Shown here piece after piece: positions 1-7,069 of a DNA stretch of 32,148 bases. A program made the translations under genes and the position numbers. The notes beneath the pieces are model-generated. The model searched no databases, had not been told where the DNA came from, and was given only the letters and a program-made list of their open reading frames with translations. How positions within the stretch are numbered: position 1 is the first letter of the stretch; every line of letters begins with the position of its first letter. Origin of the DNA: Parcubacteria group bacterium GW2011_GWA2_48_9 (GTDB taxonomy: Bacteria > Patescibacteriota > Patescibacteriia > UBA10025); the NCBI GenBank assembly GCA_001003705.1, contig LCPQ01000023.1, positions 1 through 32,148 of the forward strand. Reading direction: 5' to 3'.

Positions 1-840
1 TCGTCTCGTCCTTTGGGATAAAAGCCGCATGACGACTTTTTCTCCCTCAGAGATTGGCACTATTGAGACACGCACGTCCACTTTTTCGTCATCAAACTTT
101 TTTTGAAACCTGCCGTCCTGTGCGGCGCGATGTTCGTCAGTTCGCAGGCTCGAAAGGATTTTCACTCGGGCTATGATTGGTTCCTTCAGATCCTTCGGGA
201 GTGAGGCGACGTCATGGAGTATACCGTCAATTCTGAAACGAACTACCACGCTCTCATCGTGAGGTTCTATGTGGATGTCAGATGCGTGGTTTTCGTACGC
301 GTATTCAATCAGTATATCGACTATTTGAATTATCGGGATATCTTCTGCTTTTGCTCCTGCTGCTTCTGATACGTGTTTTTGTAAAAGGATGCCGAATTCT
401 TGTTTTAAACCTTTTCGATAATGGTGTAGGGCGTTTCGTATGTCGGTAGGAGTTGCGAAGGAAATGTGCAACGGTTCGCCAATGCGCTTGTGGATGAGTT
501 GTTGCAACTCTATATTATCCGGATCGGCCATCGCTACACGCACACCATCCTGATCGCGCTGATAGGCAAATAGCATGAGGTTTTTTGCAACAATTTCTGG
601 AATTATGCGCATAACATGGTCATCAACATTCGTTCGAGTAAGGTTGACATAGGGAAAACCAACAAGATCAGCAATAACCTGTCCGAGATGTTCATCGGAC
701 AGATAATCTTCGCGGACTATCGCCTCGTCAAGCTGCCAGCCATGTTCTTTCGCGACTGTCTGTGCACGCTCTACCTGGTCCTGTGTCATGAGTTCCGCTT
801 CAACAAGCGTCCGCGCCAATTGTTTCTCATCGAATGACAT
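1..840 (-). CDS. pilB: Type IV pilus assembly ATPase PilB, C-terminus cut by window edge
   Basis: Not in the ORF track because it runs off the window; I translated it by hand. It is the cytoplasmic hexameric motor that powers pilin polymerisation during pilus extension. The first ~150 residues (MSFDEKQLARTLVEAELM...) match the GspE/MshE N-terminal domain, with LSDEHLGQVIADLVGFPYVNL typical of that fold. The catalytic GspE region then begins (DILIEYAYENHASDIHIEP, VVRFRIDGILHDV, GRFQKKF). Walker A lies beyond the edge. About 280 codons are visible of an expected ~560-580. The ATG is 11 nt past the response regulator stop, so it is probably co-transcribed with the kinase/regulator pair. No SD is visible. 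GspE of type II secretion is the alternative, but pilT nearby favours PilB. Confidence 0.9.
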   Translation of the reverse strand, partial: MSFDEKQLARTLVEAELMTQDQVERAQTVAKEHGWQLDEAIVREDYLSDEHLGQVIADLVGFPYVNLTRTNVDDHVMRIIPEIVAKNLMLFAYQRDQDGVRVAMADPDNIELQQLIHKRIGEPLHISFATPTDIRNALHHYRKGLKQEFGILLQKHVSEAAGAKAEDIPIIQIVDILIEYAYENHASDIHIEPHDESVVVRFRIDGILHDVASLPKDLKEPIIARVKILSSLRTDEHRAAQDGRFQKKFDDEKVDVRVSIVPISEGEKVVMRLLSQRTRR

Positions 841-851
841 GGTACGTACGG

Positions 852-1229
852 TCAATGTGAAAGGTATTTTTTTACCTTATCAACCAAATGTATGAGTGAG
901 AGATTAGCTTTTACGAGGTAATCTGTTGCTCCAAGTTCCTTTCCACGTTCAATATCTGACTGCTGGCCAAGGTTTGATAAAATAATGACAGGAATGTCAT
1001 GTGTGTCCACCTTCTTTTTTAAATCAGCAAGTACTTGGAAACCATCTACACCAGGCAACATGAGATCGAGCAGTATGAGTTGGGGTTTCTCCGTCGAGGC
1101 TTTATGGAGACCTTCCTCACCTGTTGTGGCAAATGAAACATCAAACTGGTTCATTTTGAGCTTGTTTGTGTAGATTTTCAGGATGTATAAATCATCCTCG
1201 ATGATAAGAATTTTATTGTTTTCTGTCAT
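852..1229 (-). CDS. Single-domain response regulator (CheY-like receiver)
   Basis: A stand-alone receiver domain of 125 residues. It has the acidic pair in ILIIEDD, the phospho-acceptor Asp in LILLDLMLPGVDGF, the switch Thr/Ser region in VIILSN, and the conserved Lys in ATDYLVKAN. There is no output domain, so it acts by protein contact, possibly on the pilus machinery. The track ORF begins upstream, but those extra 26 residues lie mostly inside the kinase gene and do not resemble a receiver. MTENNKILIIEDD at 1229 is the natural start, 16 nt after the kinase stop. It sits between the kinase and pilB on one strand, which makes it the likely cognate partner of the kinase. Confidence 0.9.
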   Translation of the reverse strand: MTENNKILIIEDDLYILKIYTNKLKMNQFDVSFATTGEEGLHKASTEKPQLILLDLMLPGVDGFQVLADLKKKVDTHDIPVIILSNLGQQSDIERGKELGATDYLVKANLSLIHLVDKVKKYLSH

Positions 1230-1245
1230 ATAGCATAATGTTTTG

Positions 1246-1983
1246 TTACCCTTGAAACACTGGGATCGAGACGTGCATCGCAGTACCCTTGCCCTCTTCA
1301 GAATCAAACCAAATTTTTCCCTTCAGTGCCGTAATGATGACTTTTGCCGTATAGAGCCCCAAACCGGATCCTTGAGTATCATGGCCTATAACGTTATGTC
1401 CGCGAAAAAACCTAGTAAAAATCTCATCCTGCTGGTCTTTTGGAATGCCAATGCCAGAATCCTTGCAGGTGAAAATGACTGTTTGATCGCGTTGTTCCAG
1501 GGAAGTGGTGACTGTGCCACCGCGCCCCGTATATTTCACTGCATTTGAGATGATGTTTTCCACTACCTGCCTCATTTTAATTACGTCAGTGACAACTTCT
1601 GGTAGCGGGGTTTTCGGTTTCTGAAACGTGAGCTCACAGTTGGATGCCTTAGCGAATGTCATCATATTTTCTACAGTTTCCTCGACTATGTCTTCTATGT
1701 GAGTTTTTTCTGGGTGTACTTTAATGGTTCCTTCATCGAGCTGGGCAGCATTCAAATAGTCATTCACTAACTCAATCATCTCATTATTTATTCGAAGTGT
1801 ATCTGAAAGGTATTCTTTTTGTTCAGGGTTCAACTTGCCCTGGTCCTCGTTTACCAGTGCTTCAAGATATCCTCGTATGACCGACAGGGGAGTTCGCAAC
1901 TGATGCGATACTATAGAGACAAACTCGGTTCGTCTTCCCTCGTTTTTTTTTATTTCTTCTGATGACTTTTTCTTTTGTATCAT
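1246..1983 (-). CDS. Soluble sensor histidine kinase without a recognisable sensor domain
   Basis: HisKA plus HATPase_c kinase. The H-box is FVSIVSHQLRTPLSVIRGY, the N-box is ENIISNAVKYTGRGG, and the G-boxes are DSGIGIPKDQQDEIF and GSGLGLYTAK. Only ~30 lysine/glutamate-rich residues precede the H-box, so there is no membrane segment or PAS/GAF sensor; input must come through a partner protein. The ORF track starts at a TTG (2019) that is itself part of the -35 hexamer. A consensus promoter places transcription at about 1983-1985, so I take the ATG at 1983, giving 245 residues and a leaderless mRNA. It is first in the kinase, regulator, pilB operon. Confidence 0.88.
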   Translation of the reverse strand: MIQKKKSSEEIKKNEGRRTEFVSIVSHQLRTPLSVIRGYLEALVNEDQGKLNPEQKEYLSDTLRINNEMIELVNDYLNAAQLDEGTIKVHPEKTHIEDIVEETVENMMTFAKASNCELTFQKPKTPLPEVVTDVIKMRQVVENIISNAVKYTGRGGTVTTSLEQRDQTVIFTCKDSGIGIPKDQQDEIFTRFFRGHNVIGHDTQGSGLGLYTAKVIITALKGKIWFDSEEGKGTAMHVSIPVFQG

Positions 1984-1990
1984 CACATGT

Positions 1991-2019
1991 ATCATATCAT
2001 AAAATTGCACTTTTGTCAA
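1991..2019 (-). promoter_or_regulatory. Promoter of the kinase-regulator-pilB operon, leaderless
   Basis: On the minus strand, TTGACA (2014-2019), a 17-nt spacer and TATGAT (1991-1996). Seven nt separate the -10 from the ATG at 1983, so transcription should begin at or within two nt of the start codon. Confidence 0.8.
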
Positions 2020-2102
2020 CGTATTTATTCAATCATTTTCACTTTTTATCTTTTGATCCTATTAAGCATGCTTTCAAATAACATTATAATACTGAATTAT
2101 GA

Positions 2103-2131
2103 TTGACAGCATTGCTAGAATGTGTTACAAT
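2103..2131 (+). promoter_or_regulatory. Promoter of pilT
   Basis: TTGACA (2103-2108), 17-nt spacer, TACAAT (2126-2131). The predicted transcript start is near 2138, leaving a ~163-nt leader before pilT. That is unusual in this window, where most leaders are 0-40 nt. Confidence 0.8.
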
Positions 2132-2137
2132 GAGAGT

Positions 2138-2300
2138 AGAAAATAAATATAGAAACAAAACCGCATGAAAAATACTTATAGTTTTGCCTCGTCGAACTTA
2201 GCGAAGGTAACGTTCGCGAATTTGATGTATACTGGGACTAGATCTACATCGTTACTTTTTCGCATTTTTCATATAAAAATATTTTCACGAATACCACGAT
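2138..2300 (+). promoter_or_regulatory. Structured 5' leader of pilT with an upstream ORF
   Basis: Three helices can be drawn. P1 pairs ATGAAAAAT (2165-2173) with ATTTTTCAT (2264-2272), 9 bp closing the element. P2 is GCGAA (2201-2205) with TTCGC (2213-2217), or alternatively CGAAC (2193-2197) with GTTCG (2212-2216). P3 is GATGTA (2224-2229) with TACATC (2245-2250). The ATG in the 5' strand of P1 opens an uninterrupted 57-codon frame (2165-2338) that runs into pilT in another frame. It contains LLFRIFHIKIF, nearly repeated in the leader of the DksA-like gene at 30423. No SD precedes either ATG. No known riboswitch is recognised. Function is unknown: a regulatory RNA, a leader peptide, or both. 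Confidence 0.5.
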
Positions 2301-3350
2301 ATGCCAAAAATAGAGGATATCTTATCGGAAGCAGTTAAGAAAGGAGCGTCGGACGTTCATATTCTTGTTGGTCGTTCGCCAGTTTTTCGCATTGATGGTG
2401 AACTAGTGGAATATAAAAAGCATCCCGCCCTTGATGATAAGGAAGCTTCTGACATGATTTTTTCCATTATGAGTCCACGTCAGAAGTCAGGGTATCTCAA
2501 TGAACGGGAGCTTGATTTGTCATTTGAAATTCAGAATACGTCCCGTTTTCGAGTCAACTGTCACTGGGAACGGAATCACCCGGGGCTGGTCGCTCGTATC
2601 ATCAGTTCAAACATTCCGACGATGGAAGAGTTGCTAATGCCGAATGTCGTATATGACCTCATGCGGATGAAACAGGGCCTGGTGCTGGTAACTGGACCAA
2701 CCGGTTGTGGGAAATCCACGTCACTTGCTGCGATGATTAACATGATCGCCCGTGAGCGTGGAGAACATATCGTAACACTGGAGGATCCAATCGAGTTCAT
2801 CTATCCCCAGGATCCGGGTATCAAGGCCATTATCAAACAGCGGCAGCTCGGAACTGATATGCTATCTTTCGGTCAGGCGCTGAAACACGTTCTCCGTCAG
2901 GATCCGAACGTTATACTTGTCGGTGAAATGCGCGATCTCGAAACGATTAGTGCGACTATCACGTTAGCCGAAACCGGCCACTTGGTGTTAGCGACACTCC
3001 ATACTTTTAACGCCGGTCAAACAGTTGACCGTATCATTGACGTATTTCCTCCTTTTCAGCAAACACAGGTTCGACTGCAACTCTCACTCTTCTTAAAAGG
3101 AATTATTTCCCAACAACTGTTACCTAAGGTTGGCGGCGGACGAGTTGCGGCGCGTGAAATCCTCATTAATACACCGGCTATTTCGAACCTCGTTAGAGAA
3201 AACAAGGTTGCCCAAATAAAGACCGTTATCCAGACATCAGCTCAAGAAGGCATGTTTACGATGGATCAGGACCTAAAACGCCTCTTTGAACGCGGAATGC
3301 TCGAGAAACACGTAGCGCTAAGCTATATGACAAACCCACAGTTGTTGTAA
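2301..3350 (+). CDS. pilT: Type IV pilus retraction ATPase PilT
   Basis: Hexameric cytoplasmic ATPase that depolymerises pili and drives twitching motility and DNA uptake. At 349 residues it has normal PilT length. The N-terminal PAS-like part has ASDVHILVGRSPVFRIDGEL. Walker A is GPTGCGKST, the Asp box is VTLEDPIEFIY, Walker B is VILVGEMRDLETI, the His box is GHLVLATLHT, and a C-terminal AAREILINTPAISNLVRENK follows. Its own promoter and terminator make it monocistronic, separate from pilB on the opposite strand. The ATG at 2301 gives the canonical PilT N-terminus. There is no SD. Confidence 0.96.
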   Translation: MPKIEDILSEAVKKGASDVHILVGRSPVFRIDGELVEYKKHPALDDKEASDMIFSIMSPRQKSGYLNERELDLSFEIQNTSRFRVNCHWERNHPGLVARIISSNIPTMEELLMPNVVYDLMRMKQGLVLVTGPTGCGKSTSLAAMINMIARERGEHIVTLEDPIEFIYPQDPGIKAIIKQRQLGTDMLSFGQALKHVLRQDPNVILVGEMRDLETISATITLAETGHLVLATLHTFNAGQTVDRIIDVFPPFQQTQVRLQLSLFLKGIISQQLLPKVGGGRVAAREILINTPAISNLVRENKVAQIKTVIQTSAQEGMFTMDQDLKRLFERGMLEKHVALSYMTNPQLL

Positions 3351-3392
3351 GTCAGCAGTAAAGCCGGAGAGCCATAAAGCCATAGTACAGTT

Positions 3393-3429
3393 CAACGCCT
3401 CCACGATTGTGGAGGCGTTGTTTGTTGTT
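3393..3429 (+). terminator. Rho-independent terminator of pilT
   Basis: Perfect 12-bp stem CAACGCCTCCAC/GTGGAGGCGTTG with GATT loop (3393-3420), followed by TTTGTTGTT. It lies between the convergent pilT and DHS-like genes. Confidence 0.85.
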
Positions 3430-3445
3430 AATTGGCAGGTTGATC

Positions 3446-4561
3446 TTAGAAAACTTCCGGTTGCTGCTTGAAGACCCATGAAAGATCTGGCGGGCCGTTA
3501 CGCTTAATACCTTTTTCTTTGAAGTAACGTAGAATGAGGCGCAATGCGATAGTGGCATCCGTAAAAACCTGTGCGTTGCGACCGCCGCCTGCTTGTTTAC
3601 CCCAACTGATGGGTTCAGTCATCACGCCACAGCCTGACAAGCCTCCCCACTGAGGTGAGTCTGTGGTGATTTGGAATGAAAACTTATAAGGGTACACCGC
3701 ATCATCGATGCCTCCCTCGAGCAGCTCTTCTTCACCCGGTCGTGTAGGACGCACGAGTGCTTGTGATACGGCTACCAGCTGAGTAAAATCTTTTGGTACG
3801 CCACCGCCGATGTAACCAGCTGTTTTTTCTAAACCGTTGTTTAACCCCCATTCGGCGATCCGGAAGATATCTTCAGCATCATAGAATTGTTCAACGACAA
3901 GTTTTCTGTCTTTCCGGGGAATATCTGAAAGTGCCCATACGTATGCCTCACCGAACCCGCTGTCCACGAGAGCGGGAGAAAATACCGGTATATTATTTTC
4001 AGCCGCGACTGCGAGGATACTCTTAATGCCTTTTGCGGAGAGCCACTTGCCAAATTCATAGAGCAACCGCCAGGTCGGAAAAATGGTTCGCTCGGTGAGT
4101 TTTTTGTTTAGCTCCTTAATGAAGTGGATAATTTCCATCTCCATTTTTCGGTACTCGACTTCATCCGCTGCATGGTCATAGAACCTATCCATCTTGTTTT
4201 TTAGTAGGTCTTCATCATCTGGGAACCAGGGATCCACCTTCCAATACGTCTGATGCATCGCTTCGTAGATATCTTCAGTAAGGTTCGCTCCAGTAGACAC
4301 AAGTACGTCTATGAAACGGTTTTGTACCAGCCAGCGAATAGCGGGCCAGTACCCTGCGCTGCTCATCGAGGCAGCATATCCGAGGAAATTAAGCGTTTTG
4401 GGATTTGTGACAGTTTCCTCCCACACTGATGCGACTTCACCGAGACCACGGACCTGGAAAGCACTGTCTTTCCACGTAGCAAAATCACTCGCGAAATCTT
4501 TTGGCAATGCATCTGGATCGAAGGGTTGCCGTTGTGACTGCTTGTACGGATTATTTTCCAT
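3446..4561 (-). CDS. Deoxyhypusine synthase family protein
   Basis: Belongs to the deoxyhypusine/homospermidine synthase family (NAD- and spermidine-dependent aminobutyl transferases). Visible signatures are the N-terminal ASMSSAGYWPAIRWLVQNRF and VLVSTGANLTEDIYEA (nucleotide-binding part), central NIPVFSPALVDSGFGEA, and C-terminal MTEPISWGKQAGGGRNAQVF. The Lys of SWGK matches the family's catalytic lysine. 371 residues is normal. Bacteria lack eIF5A, so a hypusine role is unlikely; polyamine synthesis (homospermidine-like) or modification of another protein is more plausible, and that is inference. The ATG at 4561 follows a promoter by ~30 nt; no SD. It converges with pilT and has its own transcript. 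Confidence 0.85.
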   Translation of the reverse strand: MENNPYKQSQRQPFDPDALPKDFASDFATWKDSAFQVRGLGEVASVWEETVTNPKTLNFLGYAASMSSAGYWPAIRWLVQNRFIDVLVSTGANLTEDIYEAMHQTYWKVDPWFPDDEDLLKNKMDRFYDHAADEVEYRKMEMEIIHFIKELNKKLTERTIFPTWRLLYEFGKWLSAKGIKSILAVAAENNIPVFSPALVDSGFGEAYVWALSDIPRKDRKLVVEQFYDAEDIFRIAEWGLNNGLEKTAGYIGGGVPKDFTQLVAVSQALVRPTRPGEEELLEGGIDDAVYPYKFSFQITTDSPQWGGLSGCGVMTEPISWGKQAGGGRNAQVFTDATIALRLILRYFKEKGIKRNGPPDLSWVFKQQPEVF

Positions 4562-4596
4562 AGACTAATAAAAAATAGTTTTTTCGAAACGCGTAT

Positions 4597-4626
4597 AGTA
4601 TAGCACAGACATTTTTTTTCTTACAA
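4597..4626 (-). promoter_or_regulatory. Promoter of the deoxyhypusine-synthase-like gene
   Basis: Minus strand TTGTAA (4621-4626), 18-nt spacer, TATACT (4597-4602), followed by a leader of roughly 30 nt. Confidence 0.6.
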
Positions 4627-4655
4627 GAGGCGTACTGTAGTTACTATACTAAGAA

Positions 4656-4682
4656 CGGCTGCCGTTTTTAGTCGAACAGCCG
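4656..4682 (-). terminator. Possible terminator of the FG-GAP gene
   Basis: Six-bp stem CGGCTG/CAGCCG with a 15-nt loop, downstream of the minus-strand FG-GAP gene. The following T-run is short, so the call is weak. Confidence 0.35.
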
Positions 4683-4710
4683 CTGTGTTTTAATATATAT
4701 AACGTTAAAA

Positions 4711-6411
4711 CTATGGAAGGTATCCGCGGGCGATTGTCACACCGGGATGTATCACGTCTATCAGGATGTCAGAACGAACAGGAAATCCTTCAAGCGAGAA
4801 AAATCTCATGAGTGTCTGCCTTCCGCTTTTTGGTGCAGTAACAATTTCATCCTTACCATCAGTATCGATATCGATAAGTGCCACTGATGTACCGCCCGTA
4901 AAGGAAGCCTCATAGGCCATGAAGCCGGGCGAACGTAACACGAGTGTTTTGAGCTGTTTCGAGTATCCAAAAATTCTTATATGTGGACCGCCTCCCTGAA
5001 TGATGCCGGTTACAACTTCAGCGCGTCCATCCCCATCCATGTCGCCAGCAGTGACTTCTATGCCGCCGCGGAATGATTCTCCGTAGGCCATCAGCGCAAG
5101 AATCGAAGGTCGGTAGATTCCCAGCTTGAAGCTGAATATGCGCAGATGCGGTCCCCCGGAACTTTCCGGTGCCGTAACAATATCTTTTTCTCCATCGCCA
5201 TCGATATCACCCAGGGCAATCGAAACACCACCGCGGAATTCCGGAGCGTACGCCATGAAGTTTTCCGTGGTCGGGATTATCGAACCGTCTCGAAAGCCGA
5301 AAATGCGAACATTCGGTCCACCGCCTGCTTTCGGCGCGGTGACAATTTCAAATTTACCGTCACCCTCTATATCTGCGACAGCGAGATTGACGCCGCCATG
5401 AAAACCGATATCATAAGCAAAAAATCCAGTGATGAATCGTCCGTTCGTATCAAAGATGCGGACGTTCGGTGCGCTTCCACGGCCAGGAGCAGTGATGATC
5501 TCCACCGTTCCATCCCCATCAATGTCGCCCATACCTACCTGTACACCCCCTGTGAAGTGTTCTTCATATGCGTTAAATCTGCTTATCAGATTTCCGTCCG
5601 TTGAGTACAATCGTACTTCCGGCGGGGCGCCAGCTTTCGCTCCCAACATAATTGCTTGTGTGAATATAGATTCACCCAGAACTTTACCAGGAGTAGTGTC
5701 GGTATTTCCATCTCCATTGGTATTTTCGTTAGTTCCAGAAGGTGGTTTCGGGGGAGTTGGAGGTTGTACAGATAATTGAATCGGAGTCGTTTTCTCGAAC
5801 ACGATACCCCGTAGACCGGATCCCTGGGGAACTGCGTATGCGATAACGATGGCAAAAATAGGCGTCGAGCTCGTGATTCCAGTAAAGGAAGTCAATGGAA
5901 CTTCTTTGATGAGTGCGAGGTTCTTGTCATACAAAAATGCAGAAGCACTGTTCTGTGTGGAGTTATAGATCCCGACTCGGGTAGTCGTCGCTGGTTTCCG
6001 TGATCCTGAACCTTCGACGAACGCCATGACCAGCGTGGATGACAATTGGCCATAATCACTCACAAGAATATCATTCTCTACCGCAAGGACGTTATCGCCA
6101 GTACCTGCAGGTACTGGAAATCCCTGTTCCATCGCATGCGTACCGAAAAGGACACCAGCATTGACTGACACTGCATTCAGCCCAAGAACTGTCGATTGCT
6201 GTTTAGACACATCGCTCAGAGTCGTTCCATACCAGATACCCAATACGTTATAGGGTGACTGATTGAAGGAAACCGTCTTCGGTGTTTGTAGTGACCCCAA
6301 AAACTGTGCAACATTGGAGGTTTGTTGAACCGTTGCAGCACTGGTATTGTGTGGAGCAATAAGTCCCGAGATGAAAATGATTGAAATGATGGAAAAGAGA
6401 AATCGCTTCAT
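4711..6411 (-). CDS. Exported FG-GAP/VCBS repeat protein
   Basis: Secreted or surface protein of 566 residues. The start at 6411 (MKRFLFSIISIIFISGLIAP, then a small-residue cleavage site near TSA) gives a clean signal peptide; the track's upstream Met lies before the predicted transcript start. The N-terminal ~220 residues are unassigned. A Pro/Thr/Asn linker follows (QPPTPPKPPSGTNENTNGDG), then about five repeats of ~50-55 residues of the type GDIDGDGxxEIVTAPxxGGGPxVRIF...FMAY...FRGGV. The D-x-D-x-D-G loops are the Ca-binding signature of FG-GAP/VCBS propeller blades. The same repeat type occurs in the protein ending at 30277. It has its own promoter. Adhesion or a surface structural role is inference. 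Confidence 0.85.
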   Translation of the reverse strand: MKRFLFSIISIIFISGLIAPHNTSAATVQQTSNVAQFLGSLQTPKTVSFNQSPYNVLGIWYGTTLSDVSKQQSTVLGLNAVSVNAGVLFGTHAMEQGFPVPAGTGDNVLAVENDILVSDYGQLSSTLVMAFVEGSGSRKPATTTRVGIYNSTQNSASAFLYDKNLALIKEVPLTSFTGITSSTPIFAIVIAYAVPQGSGLRGIVFEKTTPIQLSVQPPTPPKPPSGTNENTNGDGNTDTTPGKVLGESIFTQAIMLGAKAGAPPEVRLYSTDGNLISRFNAYEEHFTGGVQVGMGDIDGDGTVEIITAPGRGSAPNVRIFDTNGRFITGFFAYDIGFHGGVNLAVADIEGDGKFEIVTAPKAGGGPNVRIFGFRDGSIIPTTENFMAYAPEFRGGVSIALGDIDGDGEKDIVTAPESSGGPHLRIFSFKLGIYRPSILALMAYGESFRGGIEVTAGDMDGDGRAEVVTGIIQGGGPHIRIFGYSKQLKTLVLRSPGFMAYEASFTGGTSVALIDIDTDGKDEIVTAPKSGRQTLMRFFSLEGFPVRSDILIDVIHPGVTIARGYLP

Positions 6412-6447
6412 TGGCGTGTAGAATATGTAGTAATTGAATAACAACGA

Positions 6448-6476
6448 AGTCTAACAGAAGCCGCTCCTACTGTCAA
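6448..6476 (-). promoter_or_regulatory. Promoter of the FG-GAP gene
   Basis: Minus strand TTGACA (6471-6476), 17-nt spacer, TAGACT (6448-6453). The transcript should start near 6441, ~30 nt before the ATG at 6411, which rules out the upstream Met at 6444. Confidence 0.75.
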
Positions 6477-6503
6477 CCCCGTTAGAATATGTGTCGACCC
6501 TGA

Positions 6504-6665
6504 TTAGCATGATGGGTCTTGGGGACTGCTTGAAATCCTGGTAACCAAAAATGTCTTTTCAACATTTTCTGATGGGTCAAGATGGTTACTGGCTCGATTT
6601 GCTAATTGTGCTTGAAGTTCTCCTGTGCTATTGATACACTTTCTTGCGCACCACTCTTTGTAAGA
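6504..6665 (-). pseudogene. Possible coding remnant without a start codon
   Basis: A minus-strand open frame of ~53 codons reading YKEWCARKCINSTGELQAQL and on to a TAA at 6504-6506. The composition looks protein-like (charged, few rare residues), but there is no in-frame ATG and a stop lies just upstream. It abuts the first tRNA-Arg fragment. It may be the tail of a decayed mobile-element gene; I do not recognise the family. The surrounding 6481-6664 stretch also contains an inverted repeat GTAACC...GGTTAC around a small hairpin, and no other gene. Confidence 0.2.
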
Positions 6666-6840
6666 TTAGTATCATCATAGGCGCCCGTAGCTCAATGGGT
6701 TCGATCGGCGTCTGGCGAAGCCAGACAGCCCCGCGGCCGCGGGGCGGCCGTGAGAACGGGCGGACGATGTGAGCGGGAAGCGAACCGCCCGCCCGGGACA
6801 GCTCGCAGTAAATATCTTTCTAGAATTAGTATCATCATAG
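6665..6840 (+). repeat. 5' fragment of tRNA-Arg followed by a palindrome-rich insert
   Basis: A 34-bp direct repeat (16 nt of upstream flank plus the first 18 nt of tRNA-Arg, GCGCCCGTAGCTCAATGG) occurs at 6665-6698 and again at 6825-6858, where the intact tRNA continues. After the first copy the tRNA breaks off in its D-loop. A GC-rich insert follows, with hairpin GTCTGGC-gaa-GCCAGAC, the 16-bp palindrome CCCCGCGGCCGCGGGG, and a GGGCGG...CCGCCC pair. Confidence 0.7.
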
Positions 6841-6913
6841 GCGCCCGTAGCTCAATGGATAGAGTACATGGCTTCGGACCATGGGGTTGGGGGTTCGACT
6901 CCCTCCGGGCGCA
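6841..6913 (+). tRNA. tRNA-Arg (anticodon TCG)
   Basis: Acceptor GCGCCCG/CGGGCGC, D-arm TAGCTCAATGGATAGAGTA, anticodon stem CATGG/CCATG with loop CTTCGGA (anticodon TCG, reads CGA), T-loop GGTTCGACTCC. Discriminator A; CCA is not encoded. Fragments of the same tRNA lie on both sides. Confidence 0.93.
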
Positions 6914-7058
6914 ATAAAAGACCGCAGAGGATTTTTACACCTGGGTCCAACTCCAGGGCAGCGCCCCCGCTTCGCGGGGTCGGCGCTCTCCCTCATTTCA
7001 CTCGGGTTCGCTGCTGCCCGTCTGGATCATCAAATGATCCAGACCCCTCCGGGCGCAA
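6914..7058 (+). repeat. Palindrome-rich insert ending in a 3' fragment of tRNA-Arg
   Basis: Fourteen nt from the tRNA-Arg 3' end (CCCTCCGGGCGCAA, 6901-6914) recur at 7045-7058. Just upstream is the T-loop start GGGTTCG (7004-7010), separated from the 3' end by 34 nt carrying the hairpin TCTGGATCAT-caa-ATGATCCAGA (7021-7043). Before that lie nested pairs GGGCAGC/GCTGCCC, AGCGCC/GGCGCT and CCCCGC-ttc-GCGGGG. It reads as the 3' part of a second tRNA-Arg copy interrupted by a hairpin insert. Confidence 0.65.
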
Positions 7059-7069
7059 ATAGCAATCAG

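Noticed and set aside
5126-5779. Overlapping plus-strand ORFs opposite the FG-GAP gene
   Set aside because: Antisense reading of a repetitive coding region; no start signals.
6681-6840. An intron-containing tRNA-Arg starting at 6681
   Set aside because: The downstream copy at 6841 is complete from acceptor to acceptor, so the first piece is a fragment and not an exon.
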